Below, piece by piece: positions 33,501 to 38,443 of a stretch of 64,000 bases of DNA. Position 1 is the first letter of the stretch. Each line of letters opens with the position of its first letter. The stretch lies in contig OW818645.1 in assembly GCA_942492835.1 (NCBI GenBank), positions 3,348,001 to 3,412,000 of the forward strand. The letters run 5' to 3'. The translations under genes were made by a program, and so were the position numbers. Under the pieces are notes generated by a model that did not search any database, was not told where the DNA came from, and was given only the letters and a program-made list of their open reading frames with translations. This DNA comes from GWB2-37-7 sp942492835. Lineage in GTDB: Bacteria > Bacillota > Clostridia > Lutisporales > Lutisporaceae.

Positions 33501-36500
33501 AGCAGAATTAACAACAGAGAAGTTTGTGAATAATCCCTTTGAAACAGACGCTAAAATGTATAAGACTGGAGACCTTGCAAGGTGGTTGCCAGATGGAAAC
33601 ATAGAATTCTTAGGCAGAATAGATAGTCAAGTAAAGGTAAGAGGTTTTAGAATAGAGCTGGGAGAAATAGAAGCAAGGCTTCTAAGCTATGAAGGCATAG
33701 AAGAAGCAATAGTAATAGCCAAAGAAGAAACTGGAAATAGTTATTTATGTGCATATATTACAGGGAATAAGGAATTTGCCATTAGTGAATTAAGAGAGTA
33801 TTTAGCTAAAGGACTTCCAGACTATATGATACCAGCATGTTTTATGCAACTGGAAAAACTACCATTAACATCAAACGGAAAGGCAGATAGAAAAGCACTA
33901 CCAGAGCCTGATGGCAGTATAACTACAGGAGCAGAATATGAAGCGCCAAGAAGTGAAATAGAAGAGAAGCTGGTAATCATATGGCAAGAAGTATTACACT
34001 TACAAAAGATAGGAATAAATGATAACTTCTTTGAGCTAGGGGGACATTCCTTAAAGGCAATAAATATAGCAGCAAAGATTAACAAGGAACTAAATGTGTC
34101 AGTGCCTTTAAGAGAGATGTTTAAGACACCTACAATAAAGGGCTTAGCTGACTATGTAAAGGGTACAAAGCAAAGTGTATATAGCAGAATAGAGCCAGTA
34201 GAGAAAAAAGAGTATTATGAATTATCCTCAGCTCAAAAGCGAATGTATACACTACAGCAATTTGAAGAAAACAACATAAGCTATAACATGCCAATGGTAA
34301 TAACACTAGAAGGACAGCTAGATAAGACTAAGCTTGAAGAAACCTTTGATAAGCTAATACAAAGACACGAAGCCTTAAGAACCTCATTTGAGGTAATAGA
34401 TGGAGAACCAGTACAAGTAGTTCATAATGAAATAAACTTTGAAATAGAGTACATAGAGTCTGACAAAGAAAAAGCAAAGAAGATAGCAGCTAAATTTGTA
34501 AAAGCTTTTGATTTAAGCAAAGCGCCATTAATCAGAGTGGCACTAACTAAAGTCAATGACAAAGAACATATACTTATGATTGATATGCACCATATAATCT
34601 CTGATGGTGTATCTATGGGGATATTAACCAAGGAATTTATAGAAATATATGATGGCAAAGAATTAGCTGAACTAAGAATACAATACAAAGACTTTGCAGC
34701 ATGGCAAAATGAACTATTTAAATCAGGAGAAATCAAAAAACAAGAAGAATATTGGCTAAAGTCATTTGAGGAAGAAATACCAGTGCTTAACCTACCTACA
34801 GATTATCAAAGACCAAGCATGCAAAGCTTTGAAGGAGATAACATAGGCTTTGAGCTAAATGAAGAGCTAACAAACAAGCTAAAGCAAATAGCAAAAGAAA
34901 CAGGAAGTACTATGTATATGGTGCTTTTGTCAGCCTGCAACATATTACTGTCAAAATACAGCGGACAAGAAGATATAGTAATAGGAAGCCCTATAGCAGG
35001 AAGACCTCATGCTGATTTAGAAAATATAATGGGTATGTTTGTAAACACACTAGCTATGAGAAATTATCCTGATAGCAACAAGACCTTCAAGGAATTTTTG
35101 ACAGAAGTAAAAGCAAGCTCACTACAAGCCTTTGAAAATCAAGACTATCAATTTGAAGAATTGATAGACAAGCTAAGCATAACAAGAGACTTAAGCAGGA
35201 ATCCACTATTTGATGTAATGTTTGTTATGCAGAACATGGATGCAGGTGAAATCCAAATAGAAGGATTAAAATTCAAGCCCTATGAAATTGATAATAAAAT
35301 AGCTAAGTTTGACATGACTATTACAGCGGTAGAATCAGGCAAAACAATAGGGTTAACATTAAATTATTGTACAAAGCTGTTTAACAAAGTGACAATAGAG
35401 AGATTATACAAACATCTATATAATATATTAAAAGCAATAGCAAGGGATATTAACATAAAACTATCAGACATAGAAATGCTGACAGAAGATGAGAGACACC
35501 AGTTATTAGTAGATTTTAATGATACAAAAACACAATATCCAAACAACAAAATGATACCTGAGCTGTTTGAAGAGCAAGCAGCTAGAACCCCTGACAGCAT
35601 AGCAGTAGTTTATCAAAGCAAACAGCTAACATACAGTGAGTTAAATGAGAAAGCAAATCAACTAGCAGGAGCATTGCAGGAAAAGGGTGTAAAGCCTGAA
35701 AGCATAGTAGGGTTAATGGTAGACAGATCCTTAGATATGATAGTAAGCATAATGGCTATTTTAAAGGCTGGAGGAGCATATTTACCAATAGATCCAGAAT
35801 ATCCACAGGAAAGAATAGAATATATGCTGGAAGACAGTGGAGCACAGCTATTAATAACAGATAAGCAACTACAAGAAGGCACAACATATAAGACAGACAT
35901 AATTTTATTGGAAGATAATAAGTTGTATACTGGGGATTACAGCAATTTAGAAACAACTGTCAAACCAAACAACTTAGCATATGTGATATATACCTCTGGA
36001 ACAACAGGAAAACCAAAGGGTGTAATGATAGAGCATATGAGTATGAGTGATACAATACAATGGAGAAAGAACGAGTATTCACTTGGCATAACGGATAAAG
36101 TGCTACAACTATTCTCATATGCATTTGATGGATTTGTGACCAGCTTCTTTACTCCGATAGTATCTGGGGCTACAGTAGTAATTGCAAGCTCAGATGAAGC
36201 AAAAGATCCAATAGCAATAAAGAAATATATAAGTAGAGTTGGTATAACCCATTTTATAAGCGTACCAAGCTTATACCAAGCAATAATAGAAGGTGCTAGT
36301 AAAAACGAACTATCATCCTTAAGAATAGTTACGTTAGCAGGGGAAAACATAACAGAGAATCTAGTAAGAATGAGCAAAGAGTTAAGTGAAGAAATAGAGC
36401 TAGTAAACGAATATGGACCTACAGAAAACACTGTAGCATCAACAATAGCAAGAAATTTGCAGTGCAATACCAAAGTTACAATAGGCAAGCCAATAGCAAA

Positions 36501-38163
36501 TGCAAAGGTATACATACTAGACAAACATAATAATCTGTTGCCAGCAGGAGTAGCAGGAGAGCTATGTGTATCAGGAAAGGGATTAGCCAGAGGTTACTTA
36601 AACAGAATAGAGCTAACAACAGAGAAGTTTGTGGACAATTCATTTGAGATGGAAACAAAAATGTATAAAACAGGAGACTTGGCAAGATGGCTGCCAGATG
36701 GAAACATAGAATTCTTAGGAAGAATAGATAATCAAGTAAAGATAAGAGGCTTTAGAATAGAGCTAGGAGAAATAGAGAGCAAGCTTCTAAGTCATACAGA
36801 AATAAAGGAAGCAATAGTAATAGACAAGGAAGACAGCAACAATAATAAATATCTATGCGCATATATAGCAGTAGAGAGAGAGCAGACAGTAGCAGAGCTA
36901 AGAGAATACTTGTTAAAAGAGCTTCCAGAATACATGATACCAGCATACTTCATACAGCTAGATAAGTTACCATTAACCGCAAATGGAAAGGTAGACAGAA
37001 AAGCACTACCAGAGCCTGATGGAAGCATAACCACAGGAGCAGAATATGTTGCACCAAGAAATGAAATAGAAGAAAAGTTAGTAAGCATATGGAGTGAAGT
37101 ATTAGGCATAGAAAAAATAGGAATAAACGACAACTTCTTTGAGCTAGGGGGACACTCTTTAAAAGCAATGAATGTAACTAGCAAAATTAAAAAAGCAATT
37201 GGCATAGATATACCATTAAAAGAATTATTTACTACTCCAACAATAAAACGACTTTCAGAATATATAAGTAATAATGAAATTGGAGATCAAAAAGCTACAC
37301 CAGATGATATAGTGCTTATTAAGAAAGGCAGCAAAAAAGCTAAAAACGTTTTCATTGTTCATGATGGAAGTGGAGATATAAGTGGCTATATAGAGCTTTG
37401 CAATAGCATAAATAATGATTGTAATTATTGGGGTATAAGAGCTAAGAAGCCTACTGGATATTATCCAACTAATATAACAATAGAGGAAATGGCAAGCAGA
37501 TATATAGAAAAAATATATAATATACAACCAGAAGGAAGCTATAACCTGGTGGGCTGGAGTCTTGGCGGAGGTATAGTCTTTGAAATTGCAAGGTTAGTGG
37601 AAGAGACTGGTAAGAAGCTTGAAAAGCTAATAATGATTGATGCGCCAGCTCCAAAAACAAATATTGTAAATAGAATTATAAAAAACACAAACAAATTTAG
37701 TCTTGAAGCAGAAAAAAAGGTTGCTAAGCTGTTTATTGCTGATGACCAAATAGAAGCTAAAATCAAGTCAGCTACCTCTGTGGAAGAATTGTGGCAGCAA
37801 ATAATTGAGTACTATGAGCAAAACAATTTAGATATAGAGAATATTAAACAATCGGAAATAAGGAAGCTTGCAATCTTCATACCTGAATATGAAAGCATAG
37901 AAATTAGAGAACTGGTGTATAACTTGAACTATATTAGAGCCTTGAACATGTCATCAGATGAATACATGCCGAAGAACAAAATTAATACACAGATGTATAT
38001 GTTTGAAGCAAGTGAAAATAACATGAACGATAAAAAGGCTTGGGATAAATTCTTAGCACACAAAATGATTTCTGAAAGAATGCCAGGCAATCACTTTACC
38101 ATGATGCAGGGACAAAATGTACTAAAGCTGGCAGCAAAAGTTAAGGAATTGTTAGAAAGATAA
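15589..38163 (+). CDS. NRPS2: seven-module non-ribosomal peptide synthetase with terminal thioesterase
   Basis: 7524 residues; the ATG is set by the ribosome binding site GGGAGGG 8 bases upstream. Order: C-A-T x7 then TE. The N-terminus (LSPMQQGMLFHSI, then YHHIIMDGW) matches the acceptor-type first C domain of proteins such as TycB/TycC and SrfAB, which normally receive a chain from another synthetase. Pocket codes by eye: A1 DVQFIAHVVK (Pro), A2 DVWFLGNVVK (Leu-like), A3 and A4 DAPFLANVVK (unassigned), A5 DVMNVGIIYK (unassigned), A6 DAENVGEVTK (unassigned; Glu at position 239 occurs in Lys/Orn codes), A7 DGTITAEVAK (exact known Tyr code). No E domain is present, so L-residues are expected. 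The TE has GWSLGG (Ser codon 37558-37560) and GNHFTMMQG. Modules 3 and 4 are a 3075-base tandem duplication. Expected output: a heptapeptide, or a chain extended by seven residues, released by the TE. Confidence 0.98.
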   Translation: MFDKSNFKDIYSLSPMQQGMLFHSIMDGASGAYFEQSRLKIMGQIDIKLFERSFNYIIEKYDILRTVFLYEKVSQPVQIVLRKRIGNICYNDISALKEEERKTYIEDFIKKDKMQGFKLSIDLPMRIAVIKTGEKEYEIIWSYHHIIMDGWCLGIIMSEFFKAYTLLGKGKEISTINNYPYSDYIKWLKKQNKEKALAYWKNYLEDYEQQASIPRLHKKSNDNTYLQCDTQFELDEAITEKLTKLARENQISLNIIIQTIWGILLQRYNNTNDVVFGAVVSGRPPEVVGIESMVGLFINTIPVRIMENEISFIELSKKVQENASKSMAYDYMPLADVQASSNLKNNLFDHIIVFENYPMDKQISSMESSQELGFSIQNYEIFEHTNYDFSLGIIPGETIKFKFTHNENIYSKELIEQISNNFKMVIDQILEKPDMNTAKIRIVDDEEKHQLLADFNNTKADYPKEKAIHQLFEEQAKRTPDNIAVVYEDNQLTYRELNERANQLARLLRDKGTAPDSIVGIMAERSLEMIVGIVAILKAGGAYMPIDPEYPQDRIEYMLEDSGAQILLTQLTLKDKVSANREMIFLDDKYIYQGLSNDLININHVENLMYVIYTSGSTGKPKGVTLPHKTINNLINFEYQKTNIDFKTKVLQFTTISFDVFCQEVFSTLLCGGELNIPTRETRNDTNKLLKFIAEKEIEVIFMATAYFKYIVSQPEYLQALSSSIKHIIVAGEQLLVTDELRKYIRETKVNLHNHYGPSETHVVTTYIVNCESDISELPPIGKPISNSTAYIVDKYNNLQPMGVVGELCLAGDVLARGYLNRPELTAEKFVENPFEPGTIMYRTGDLARWLPDGNIEFLGRIDHQVKIRGFRIELGEIENKLLSHEAVKETVVIAKEDKSRNKYLCAYVVGEKELTASELRQHLFKELPDYMIPSYFIQLEKLPLTHNGKVDRKALPEPDGNITTGTEYEAPRNSTEEVLEAIWSEVLGVEKIGINDNFFELGGHSLKATSLAGKIHKVLNVEVPLKEIFNNPTIKGISEYIKGSEESIYSSIEPVEEKEYYEMSSAQKRIYTLQQFDINSTSYNMPGVFELEGDLDANKIKEAFNKLILRHEALRTSFEVVEEELTQKVHKEAEFNIEQYKAEKEEEIEELVKNFIKAFELSKAPLLRVALIKIKDNKHTLMLDMHHIISDGVSLGILTREFIELYDGKELPKLRIQYKDFAVWQNELFKSEEIKKQEEYWLKAFEGEVPVLNLPTDYQRPSLQSFEGNNINFELNEALTNKLKQIAKETGSTMYMVLLSACNVLLSKYSGQEDIIIGSPIAGRPHADLQSIMGMFVNTLAIRNYPESSKTFKEFLNEVKASSLSAFENQDYQFEELIDKLNITRDLSRNPLFDVMFSMQNMNTGELQMEGLRFKPYEIDNNIAKFDITITAIELGKTMLISLNYCTKLFSKQTIENMSKHLVNILDSIANNTSLRISELEMLSEQEKHQLLVDFNDTKVDYPRDKTIQQLFEEQVAKTPDNVAVVYKKDKLTYKELNEKANSIASILRKKGIKQNEIIGIMIEGGAEMLIGILGILKAGAAYLPIDPKYPRDRIDYMLKDSKTAVLLTDFQPIDMIGENTKLILLKDEELYKGENTNLEIVNTPKDIAYVIYTSGSTGKPKGVMIEHSSLINLSKWHIDYYEVTEEDKSTKYAGFGFDVSVWEIFPYIITGSTIHIIDEAIKLDLEKLNEYYNDNDITISFLPTQICEQFMKQENKSLRYLLAGGDKLRYFEGKNYKVVNNYGPTENTVVTTSFIVDKKYDNIPIGKPLPNTQIYIIDKEKKLQPIGIPGELCIAGESLARGYLNNTELTAEKFIENPFAKGQRMYKTGDLARWLPDGNIEFLGRMDNQVKVRGYRIELGEIENQLLSHSDIKEAIVIARDDKNNNKYLCGYILSERREIISELREYLTKELPEYMIPAYFIQLDKMPFTANGKIDRKALPEPDLSVTTGVEYAAPESETEEKLVSIWQEVLDVEKIGINDNFFELGGHSLKGISILAKTSKELNVTVPLGEMFKIPTIKGLANYVESTKQSIYSRIEPVEKKEYYELSSAQKRMYTLQQFEKNSISYNIPMVMTLEGELDRNKLEETFDKLVKRHEALRTSFEVIEGEPVQVIHNLVNFEIEYIETDKEKAVEIASEFVKAFDLSKAPIIRVSLVKIKYKEHILMIDMHHIISDGTSMGILTKEFMELYDGKELPKLRIQYKDFAVWQNKLFKSGGIKKQEEYWLKAFEGELPVLNMPTDHQRPSMQSFEGDNINFELNEELTDKLKRIAKETGSTMYMVLLSAYNVLLSKYSGQEDIVVGSPISGRPHADLENIMGMFVNTLAMRNYPESNKTFKEFLAEVKASSLQAFENQDYQFEELVDKLSITRDLSRNPLFDVMFVMQNMDAGEIQIEGLKFKPYEVNNNIAKFDMTITVVESDKTIGISLNYCTKLFNKQTMQRMSKHLTNILNNISNNISLRLSEVEMLSDGEKQQLLVEFNNTKVEYQKDKIIQQLFEEQVKKTPSNIAVVYKEEKLTYKELNEKANIIARILTNKGIKQNEVVGIMVEGSTEMIVGILGILKAGATYLPIDPKYPTDRITYMIEDSKTRILLTDFQPKDMIGENTELILLKDKELYKGENTNLEIINTPKDIAYIIYTSGSTGKPKGVMIEHSSLVNMCKWNIDYYEVTEEDNITKYAGFGFDASIPEIFPGIITGAAIHIIDEEIKLDLEKLNEYYNDNRITISFLPTQISEQFMKLDNHSLRYLLAAGDKLRYFEGKNYKVVNNYGPTENTVVTTSFIVDKEYDNIPIGKPISNTQIYILDKTNKLQAIGIPGELCIAGESLARGYLNRDELTADKFIENPFAKGQRLYKTGDLARWLPDGNIEFLGRMDNQVKVRGYRIELGEIENELLKHNKIKEAIVIAKEDDSKNKYLCAYIAGEAELNNKELREYLSKELPEYMIPAYFIQLDKLPLTANGKVDRKALPEPDGSVTTGIEYVAPSNEIEEKLVSIWKEVLGLEKVGINDNFFELGGHSLKAINITAKISKELNVSVPLGEMFKIPTIKGLANYVEGTKQSIYSRIESVEEKGYYPLSSAQNRMYTLQQFEENSISYNMPIVMTLEGELDSTKLEETFDKLIQRHEALRTSFEVIEGQPVQVVHNEISFKIEYTEADKEKAGEIAAEFVKAFDLCKAPLIRVVLTKINDQEHILMIDMPHIISDGVSMGILTKEFMELYDGKELPKLRIQYKDFAVWQNEMFKSGEIKKQEEYWLKAFEGELPVLNMPTDHQRPSMQSFEGDNINFELNEELTDKLKRIAKETGSTMYMVLLSAYNVLLSKYSGQEDIVVGSPIAGRPHADLENIMGMFVNTLAMRNYPESNKTFKEFLAEVKASSLQAFENQDYQFEELVDKLSITRDLSRNPLFDVMFVMQNMDAGEIQIEGLRFKPYEIDSKIAKFDITITATEFDKTIGISLNYCTKLFNKQTMQRMSKHLTNILNSISNNTNLRLLEVEMLSDGEKQQLLVKFNNTKVEYQKDKIIQQLFEEQVEKTPSNIAVVYKEDKLTYKELNEKANIIARKLRNKGIKQNEIVGIMVEGSTEMIVGILGILKAGATYLPIDPKYPTDRITYMIEDSKTRILLTDFQPKDMIGENTELILLKDEELYKVENTNLEIINTPKDIAYIIYTSGSTGKPKGVMIEHSSLVNMCKWNIDYYEVTEEDNITKYAGFGFDATIPEIFPGIITGAAIHIIDEEIKLDLEKLNEYYNDNKITISFLPTQISEQFMKLDNHSLRYLLAAGDKLRYFEGKNYKVVNNYGPTENTVVTTSFIVDKEYDNIPIGKPISNTQIYILDKTNKLQAIGIPGELCIAGESLARGYLNNINLTAEKFIKNPFAKGQRLYKTGDLARWLPDGNIEFLGRIDNQVKIRGYRIELGEIENELLKHNKIKEAIVIAKEDDSKNKYLCAYIAGEVELNSKELREYLSKELPEYMIPAYFIQLDKLPLTANGKIDRKALPEPDGSITTGAEYVAPSNEIEEKLVSIWKEVLELGKIGVNDNLFELGGHSLKAINISSKISMELNVSVPLKEIFKTPTIKGLASYVESTKQSIYSRIEPVEQKEYYPLSSAQKRIYTLQQFEENSTSYNMPMVMTLEGELDKSKLEEAFNKLIQRHEALRTSFEVIDGEPVQIVHKEVSFAMGYTEASKEKAGEIAEVFVKTFDLSKAPLLRVALTKINEKEHVLMLDMNHIISDGVSMGILTNEFIELYDGKELPKLRIQYKDFAVWQNEMFKSGGIQKQEEYWLQAFEGEIPVLNMPADHQRPSLQSFEGDNINFELNEEVTSKLKQISKETESTIYMVLLSACNVLLSKYSGQEDIVIGSPISGRPHVDLQNIMGMFVNTIAMRNYPESQKTFKEFLEEVKARSLSAFENQDYQFEELIDKLNITRDLSRNPLFDVMFSMQNMDSHEIQIEGLSFKPYEISNNIAKFDITITATELNKKIGINLNYCTKLFNKQTIENMSKHLINILNSIANNTNLRLSELEMLSEQEKYQLLVEFNDTKAEYPKDKTIYKLFEQHAAETPDDIAVMYGEEAITYKELDTSSNQLARTLREKGAKPNSIVGIIADRSFKMIIGIMGILKAGAAYLPIDPEYPEDRIGYILEDSKTELLLTQSKYIDKVEFAGEKLNLESKQCYANEGTKLDNVNSPKDLAYVLYTSGSTGNPKGVMIEHESAVNTLTETERNFPVAKEDVYLLKTTYTFDVSVMEIFAWFVGKGKLAILKPGDEKDISEILNAIEKYKVTHINFVPSMLNLFLERLDDENVNKTNSLKYVVAGGEALTKETVNRLQKLIKNARLENIYGPTEATIYVTRYSLKNFNKDTKNIPIGKPTSNINAYIIDKNKKLQPVGIQGELCFSGIGLGRGYLNRPELTAEKYIENPFVPGERMYKTGDLARWLPDGNIEFLGRIDFQVKIRGFRIELGEIESQLLKYEGISEAIVIAKEDKNKNSSLCSYICGEREYSISELREHLAKELPEYMIPSYIVQLDKLPLSANGKVDRKALPEPDSSITTGAEYVAPSNEIEEKLVSIWSEVLGIEKIGINDNFFELGGHSLKAINISSKINKELNVSVPLREMFKTPTIKGLAIYIEGTKQSIYSRIEPAEEKEYYPLSSAQKRMYALQQLEQNSISYNMPMVMSLEGELDKTKFEEAFDKLIQRHEALRTSFEVIDGEPVQVVHKEVSFKIEYTEEDKEKAREIVAVFVKTFDLSKAPLLRVALTKINEKEHVLMLDMNHIISDGVSMGILTKEFIELYDGKELAELRIQYKDFAAWQNELFKSGRIQKQEEYWLKAFEGELPVLNMPADHQRSSVQSFDGDNINFELNEELTNKLKQVAKETGSTMYMVLLSACNVLLSKYSGQEDIVVGSPISGRPHADLENIMGMFVNTLAMRNYPKSSKTFKEFLAEVKANSLQAFENQDYQFEELIDKLNITRDISRNPLFDVMFSMQNVDTGEQQIEGLKFKPYEINNNIAKFDITITAIELNKTIGINLNYCKKLFNKQTIENMSKHLTNILNSIVNDTNLMISKVEMLSEEEKHQVLMDFNNTEADYPREKTIDQLFEEQVYKTPDKIAVEYENTKLTYKELNIKANQLAMILQNKGVEADSIVGIMIDRSLDMIVGIMAILKAGGAYLPIDPEYPKDRIEYMLSDSNTKILLTQSNLTRDVEFEGETIIIEDILYNTECINAKKINKATDLAYIIYTSGSTGKPKGVMIEHKSVINLAYSQISQFKVDEKDRILQFSTICFDASIEQIFIALLSGAALVLINKDTLLNVEAFEEYLIEHEVTHVNAVPAFLKNINYRKEYKIKRVVSGGDICPVDLANYWSEHCDFYNEYGPTETTVTCARRLLKNKAEVSKSLSIGQPINNVKAYILDKNNNIQPVGIPGELYISGAGLARGYLNRAELTTEKFVNNPFETDAKMYKTGDLARWLPDGNIEFLGRIDSQVKVRGFRIELGEIEARLLSYEGIEEAIVIAKEETGNSYLCAYITGNKEFAISELREYLAKGLPDYMIPACFMQLEKLPLTSNGKADRKALPEPDGSITTGAEYEAPRSEIEEKLVIIWQEVLHLQKIGINDNFFELGGHSLKAINIAAKINKELNVSVPLREMFKTPTIKGLADYVKGTKQSVYSRIEPVEKKEYYELSSAQKRMYTLQQFEENNISYNMPMVITLEGQLDKTKLEETFDKLIQRHEALRTSFEVIDGEPVQVVHNEINFEIEYIESDKEKAKKIAAKFVKAFDLSKAPLIRVALTKVNDKEHILMIDMHHIISDGVSMGILTKEFIEIYDGKELAELRIQYKDFAAWQNELFKSGEIKKQEEYWLKSFEEEIPVLNLPTDYQRPSMQSFEGDNIGFELNEELTNKLKQIAKETGSTMYMVLLSACNILLSKYSGQEDIVIGSPIAGRPHADLENIMGMFVNTLAMRNYPDSNKTFKEFLTEVKASSLQAFENQDYQFEELIDKLSITRDLSRNPLFDVMFVMQNMDAGEIQIEGLKFKPYEIDNKIAKFDMTITAVESGKTIGLTLNYCTKLFNKVTIERLYKHLYNILKAIARDINIKLSDIEMLTEDERHQLLVDFNDTKTQYPNNKMIPELFEEQAARTPDSIAVVYQSKQLTYSELNEKANQLAGALQEKGVKPESIVGLMVDRSLDMIVSIMAILKAGGAYLPIDPEYPQERIEYMLEDSGAQLLITDKQLQEGTTYKTDIILLEDNKLYTGDYSNLETTVKPNNLAYVIYTSGTTGKPKGVMIEHMSMSDTIQWRKNEYSLGITDKVLQLFSYAFDGFVTSFFTPIVSGATVVIASSDEAKDPIAIKKYISRVGITHFISVPSLYQAIIEGASKNELSSLRIVTLAGENITENLVRMSKELSEEIELVNEYGPTENTVASTIARNLQCNTKVTIGKPIANAKVYILDKHNNLLPAGVAGELCVSGKGLARGYLNRIELTTEKFVDNSFEMETKMYKTGDLARWLPDGNIEFLGRIDNQVKIRGFRIELGEIESKLLSHTEIKEAIVIDKEDSNNNKYLCAYIAVEREQTVAELREYLLKELPEYMIPAYFIQLDKLPLTANGKVDRKALPEPDGSITTGAEYVAPRNEIEEKLVSIWSEVLGIEKIGINDNFFELGGHSLKAMNVTSKIKKAIGIDIPLKELFTTPTIKRLSEYISNNEIGDQKATPDDIVLIKKGSKKAKNVFIVHDGSGDISGYIELCNSINNDCNYWGIRAKKPTGYYPTNITIEEMASRYIEKIYNIQPEGSYNLVGWSLGGGIVFEIARLVEETGKKLEKLIMIDAPAPKTNIVNRIIKNTNKFSLEAEKKVAKLFIADDQIEAKIKSATSVEELWQQIIEYYEQNNLDIENIKQSEIRKLAIFIPEYESIEIRELVYNLNYIRALNMSSDEYMPKNKINTQMYMFEASENNMNDKKAWDKFLAHKMISERMPGNHFTMMQGQNVLKLAAKVKELLER
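15600..18740 (+). other. NRPS2 module 1: C-A-T, predicted Pro
   Basis: The first C domain is the only one of its type in the locus (YHHIIMDGW near 16014-16043) and resembles C domains that accept a chain across a protein boundary, usually after an epimerase. The A pocket reads DVQFIAHVVK, a Pro-type code (DVQLIAHVVK family). The T domain has GGHSL near 18595. Confidence 0.87.
18750..21820 (+). other. NRPS2 module 2: C-A-T, Leu-like
   Basis: The A pocket reads DVWFLGNVVK, differing from the Leu code DAWFLGNVVK only at position 236 (Ala to Val). The C domain has an intact HHIISDG near 19146. Confidence 0.82.
21845..27994 (+). repeat. Tandem duplication of one NRPS module (modules 3 and 4 of NRPS2), period 3075 bases
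   Basis: Unit 1 is about 21845-24919 and unit 2 about 24920-27994. Exact anchors show the period: the ATGCCAACAGACCACC segment at 22426 recurs at 25501, and the GGACAC of the T domain at 24751 recurs at 27826, both 3075 bases (1025 codons) apart. Long stretches are identical, for example about 22440-22630 against 25515-25705. Both A domains have the pocket DAPFLANVVK. Unit 2 has PHIISDG instead of HHIISDG in its C domain. Confidence 0.9.
27995..31110 (+). other. NRPS2 module 5: C-A-T, specificity unassigned
   Basis: The A pocket reads DVMNVGIIYK. The core resembles the branch that includes Ser/Thr-type A domains (VTHINFVPSML), but the code is not one I recognise. The C domain motif is NHIISDG, with the first His replaced by Asn. 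Confidence 0.8.
31111..34190 (+). other. NRPS2 module 6: C-A-T, specificity unassigned, possibly basic
   Basis: The A pocket reads DAENVGEVTK. Glu at position 239 recalls the Lys/Orn codes DAEDIGTVVK and DMENLGLINK, so a basic residue is possible but unproven. The C domain motif is NHIISDG, as in module 5. Confidence 0.78.
34191..37290 (+). other. NRPS2 module 7: C-A-T, predicted Tyr
   Basis: The A pocket reads DGTITAEVAK, identical to a known Tyr code. A3 is YTSGTTGKPKG rather than SGSTG. The C domain has HHIISDG. The A-domain tail onward (about 36750) is shared almost base for base with the end of NRPS3. Confidence 0.87.
36750..38163 (+). repeat. Long repeat, copy 1: A-tail, T and TE cassette (partner 52534-53947)
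   Basis: About 1.4 kb at the 3' end of NRPS2 is nearly identical to the 3' end of NRPS3 at a constant offset of 15784 bases (for example AAGCTT at 36781 and 52565). Similarity stops right after the stop codons. The Tyr-type core upstream in NRPS2 and the Leu-type core in NRPS3 are not shared, so only the end cassette was duplicated or converted. Confidence 0.9.
37300..38163 (+). other. NRPS2 terminal thioesterase domain
   Basis: A type I TE of about 285 residues with FIVHDGSGDISGY, GWSLGG (nucleophile Ser), LIMIDAPAP (probable Asp) and GNHFTMMQG (His). It should release the chain by hydrolysis or macrocyclization. It differs from the NRPS3 TE at only a handful of residues. Confidence 0.92.
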
Positions 38164-38195
38164 CAGAATTTTAAGCTTTAAGGAAAGATATTATT

Positions 38196-38284
38196 ATATA
38201 AACATGGTATAATTCTTATCCCCGATTATTGTTGCGTGACAACTCTTATACAATACGGATAAACGAATTATACCATGTTTATAT
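38196..38284. repeat. Long inverted-repeat element between NRPS2 and NRPS3
   Basis: A perfect 20-bp inverted repeat, with arms 38196-38215 and 38265-38284 (core ATAAACATGGTATAATTC). Inner pairing continues (TTATCC with GGATAA), and a small GTTG/CAAC hairpin sits at the tip. It starts about 30 bases after the NRPS2 stop. It may be a terminator-like structure, although no T tract follows, or a small MITE-like palindromic element. Confidence 0.7.
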
Positions 38285-38443
38285 TTTGATACGTTGTAGA
38301 TTCTACTTTTAATTTTGCAGTTAAAGTTATAATTTAACTTGCATACCTACATAAATTGGTGTTTTCACTTCATGTTAAACTATTAATTACCATAGTATAA
38401 GGGAAAAATTATAAAACAAGAATTTAGGAGGTATTGGTTATAA

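Noticed and set aside
38285..38425. Promoter for NRPS3
   Set aside because: A TATAAT occurs at 38328-38333 inside a small palindrome, but no acceptable -35 was found at the right distance, so it was not called.
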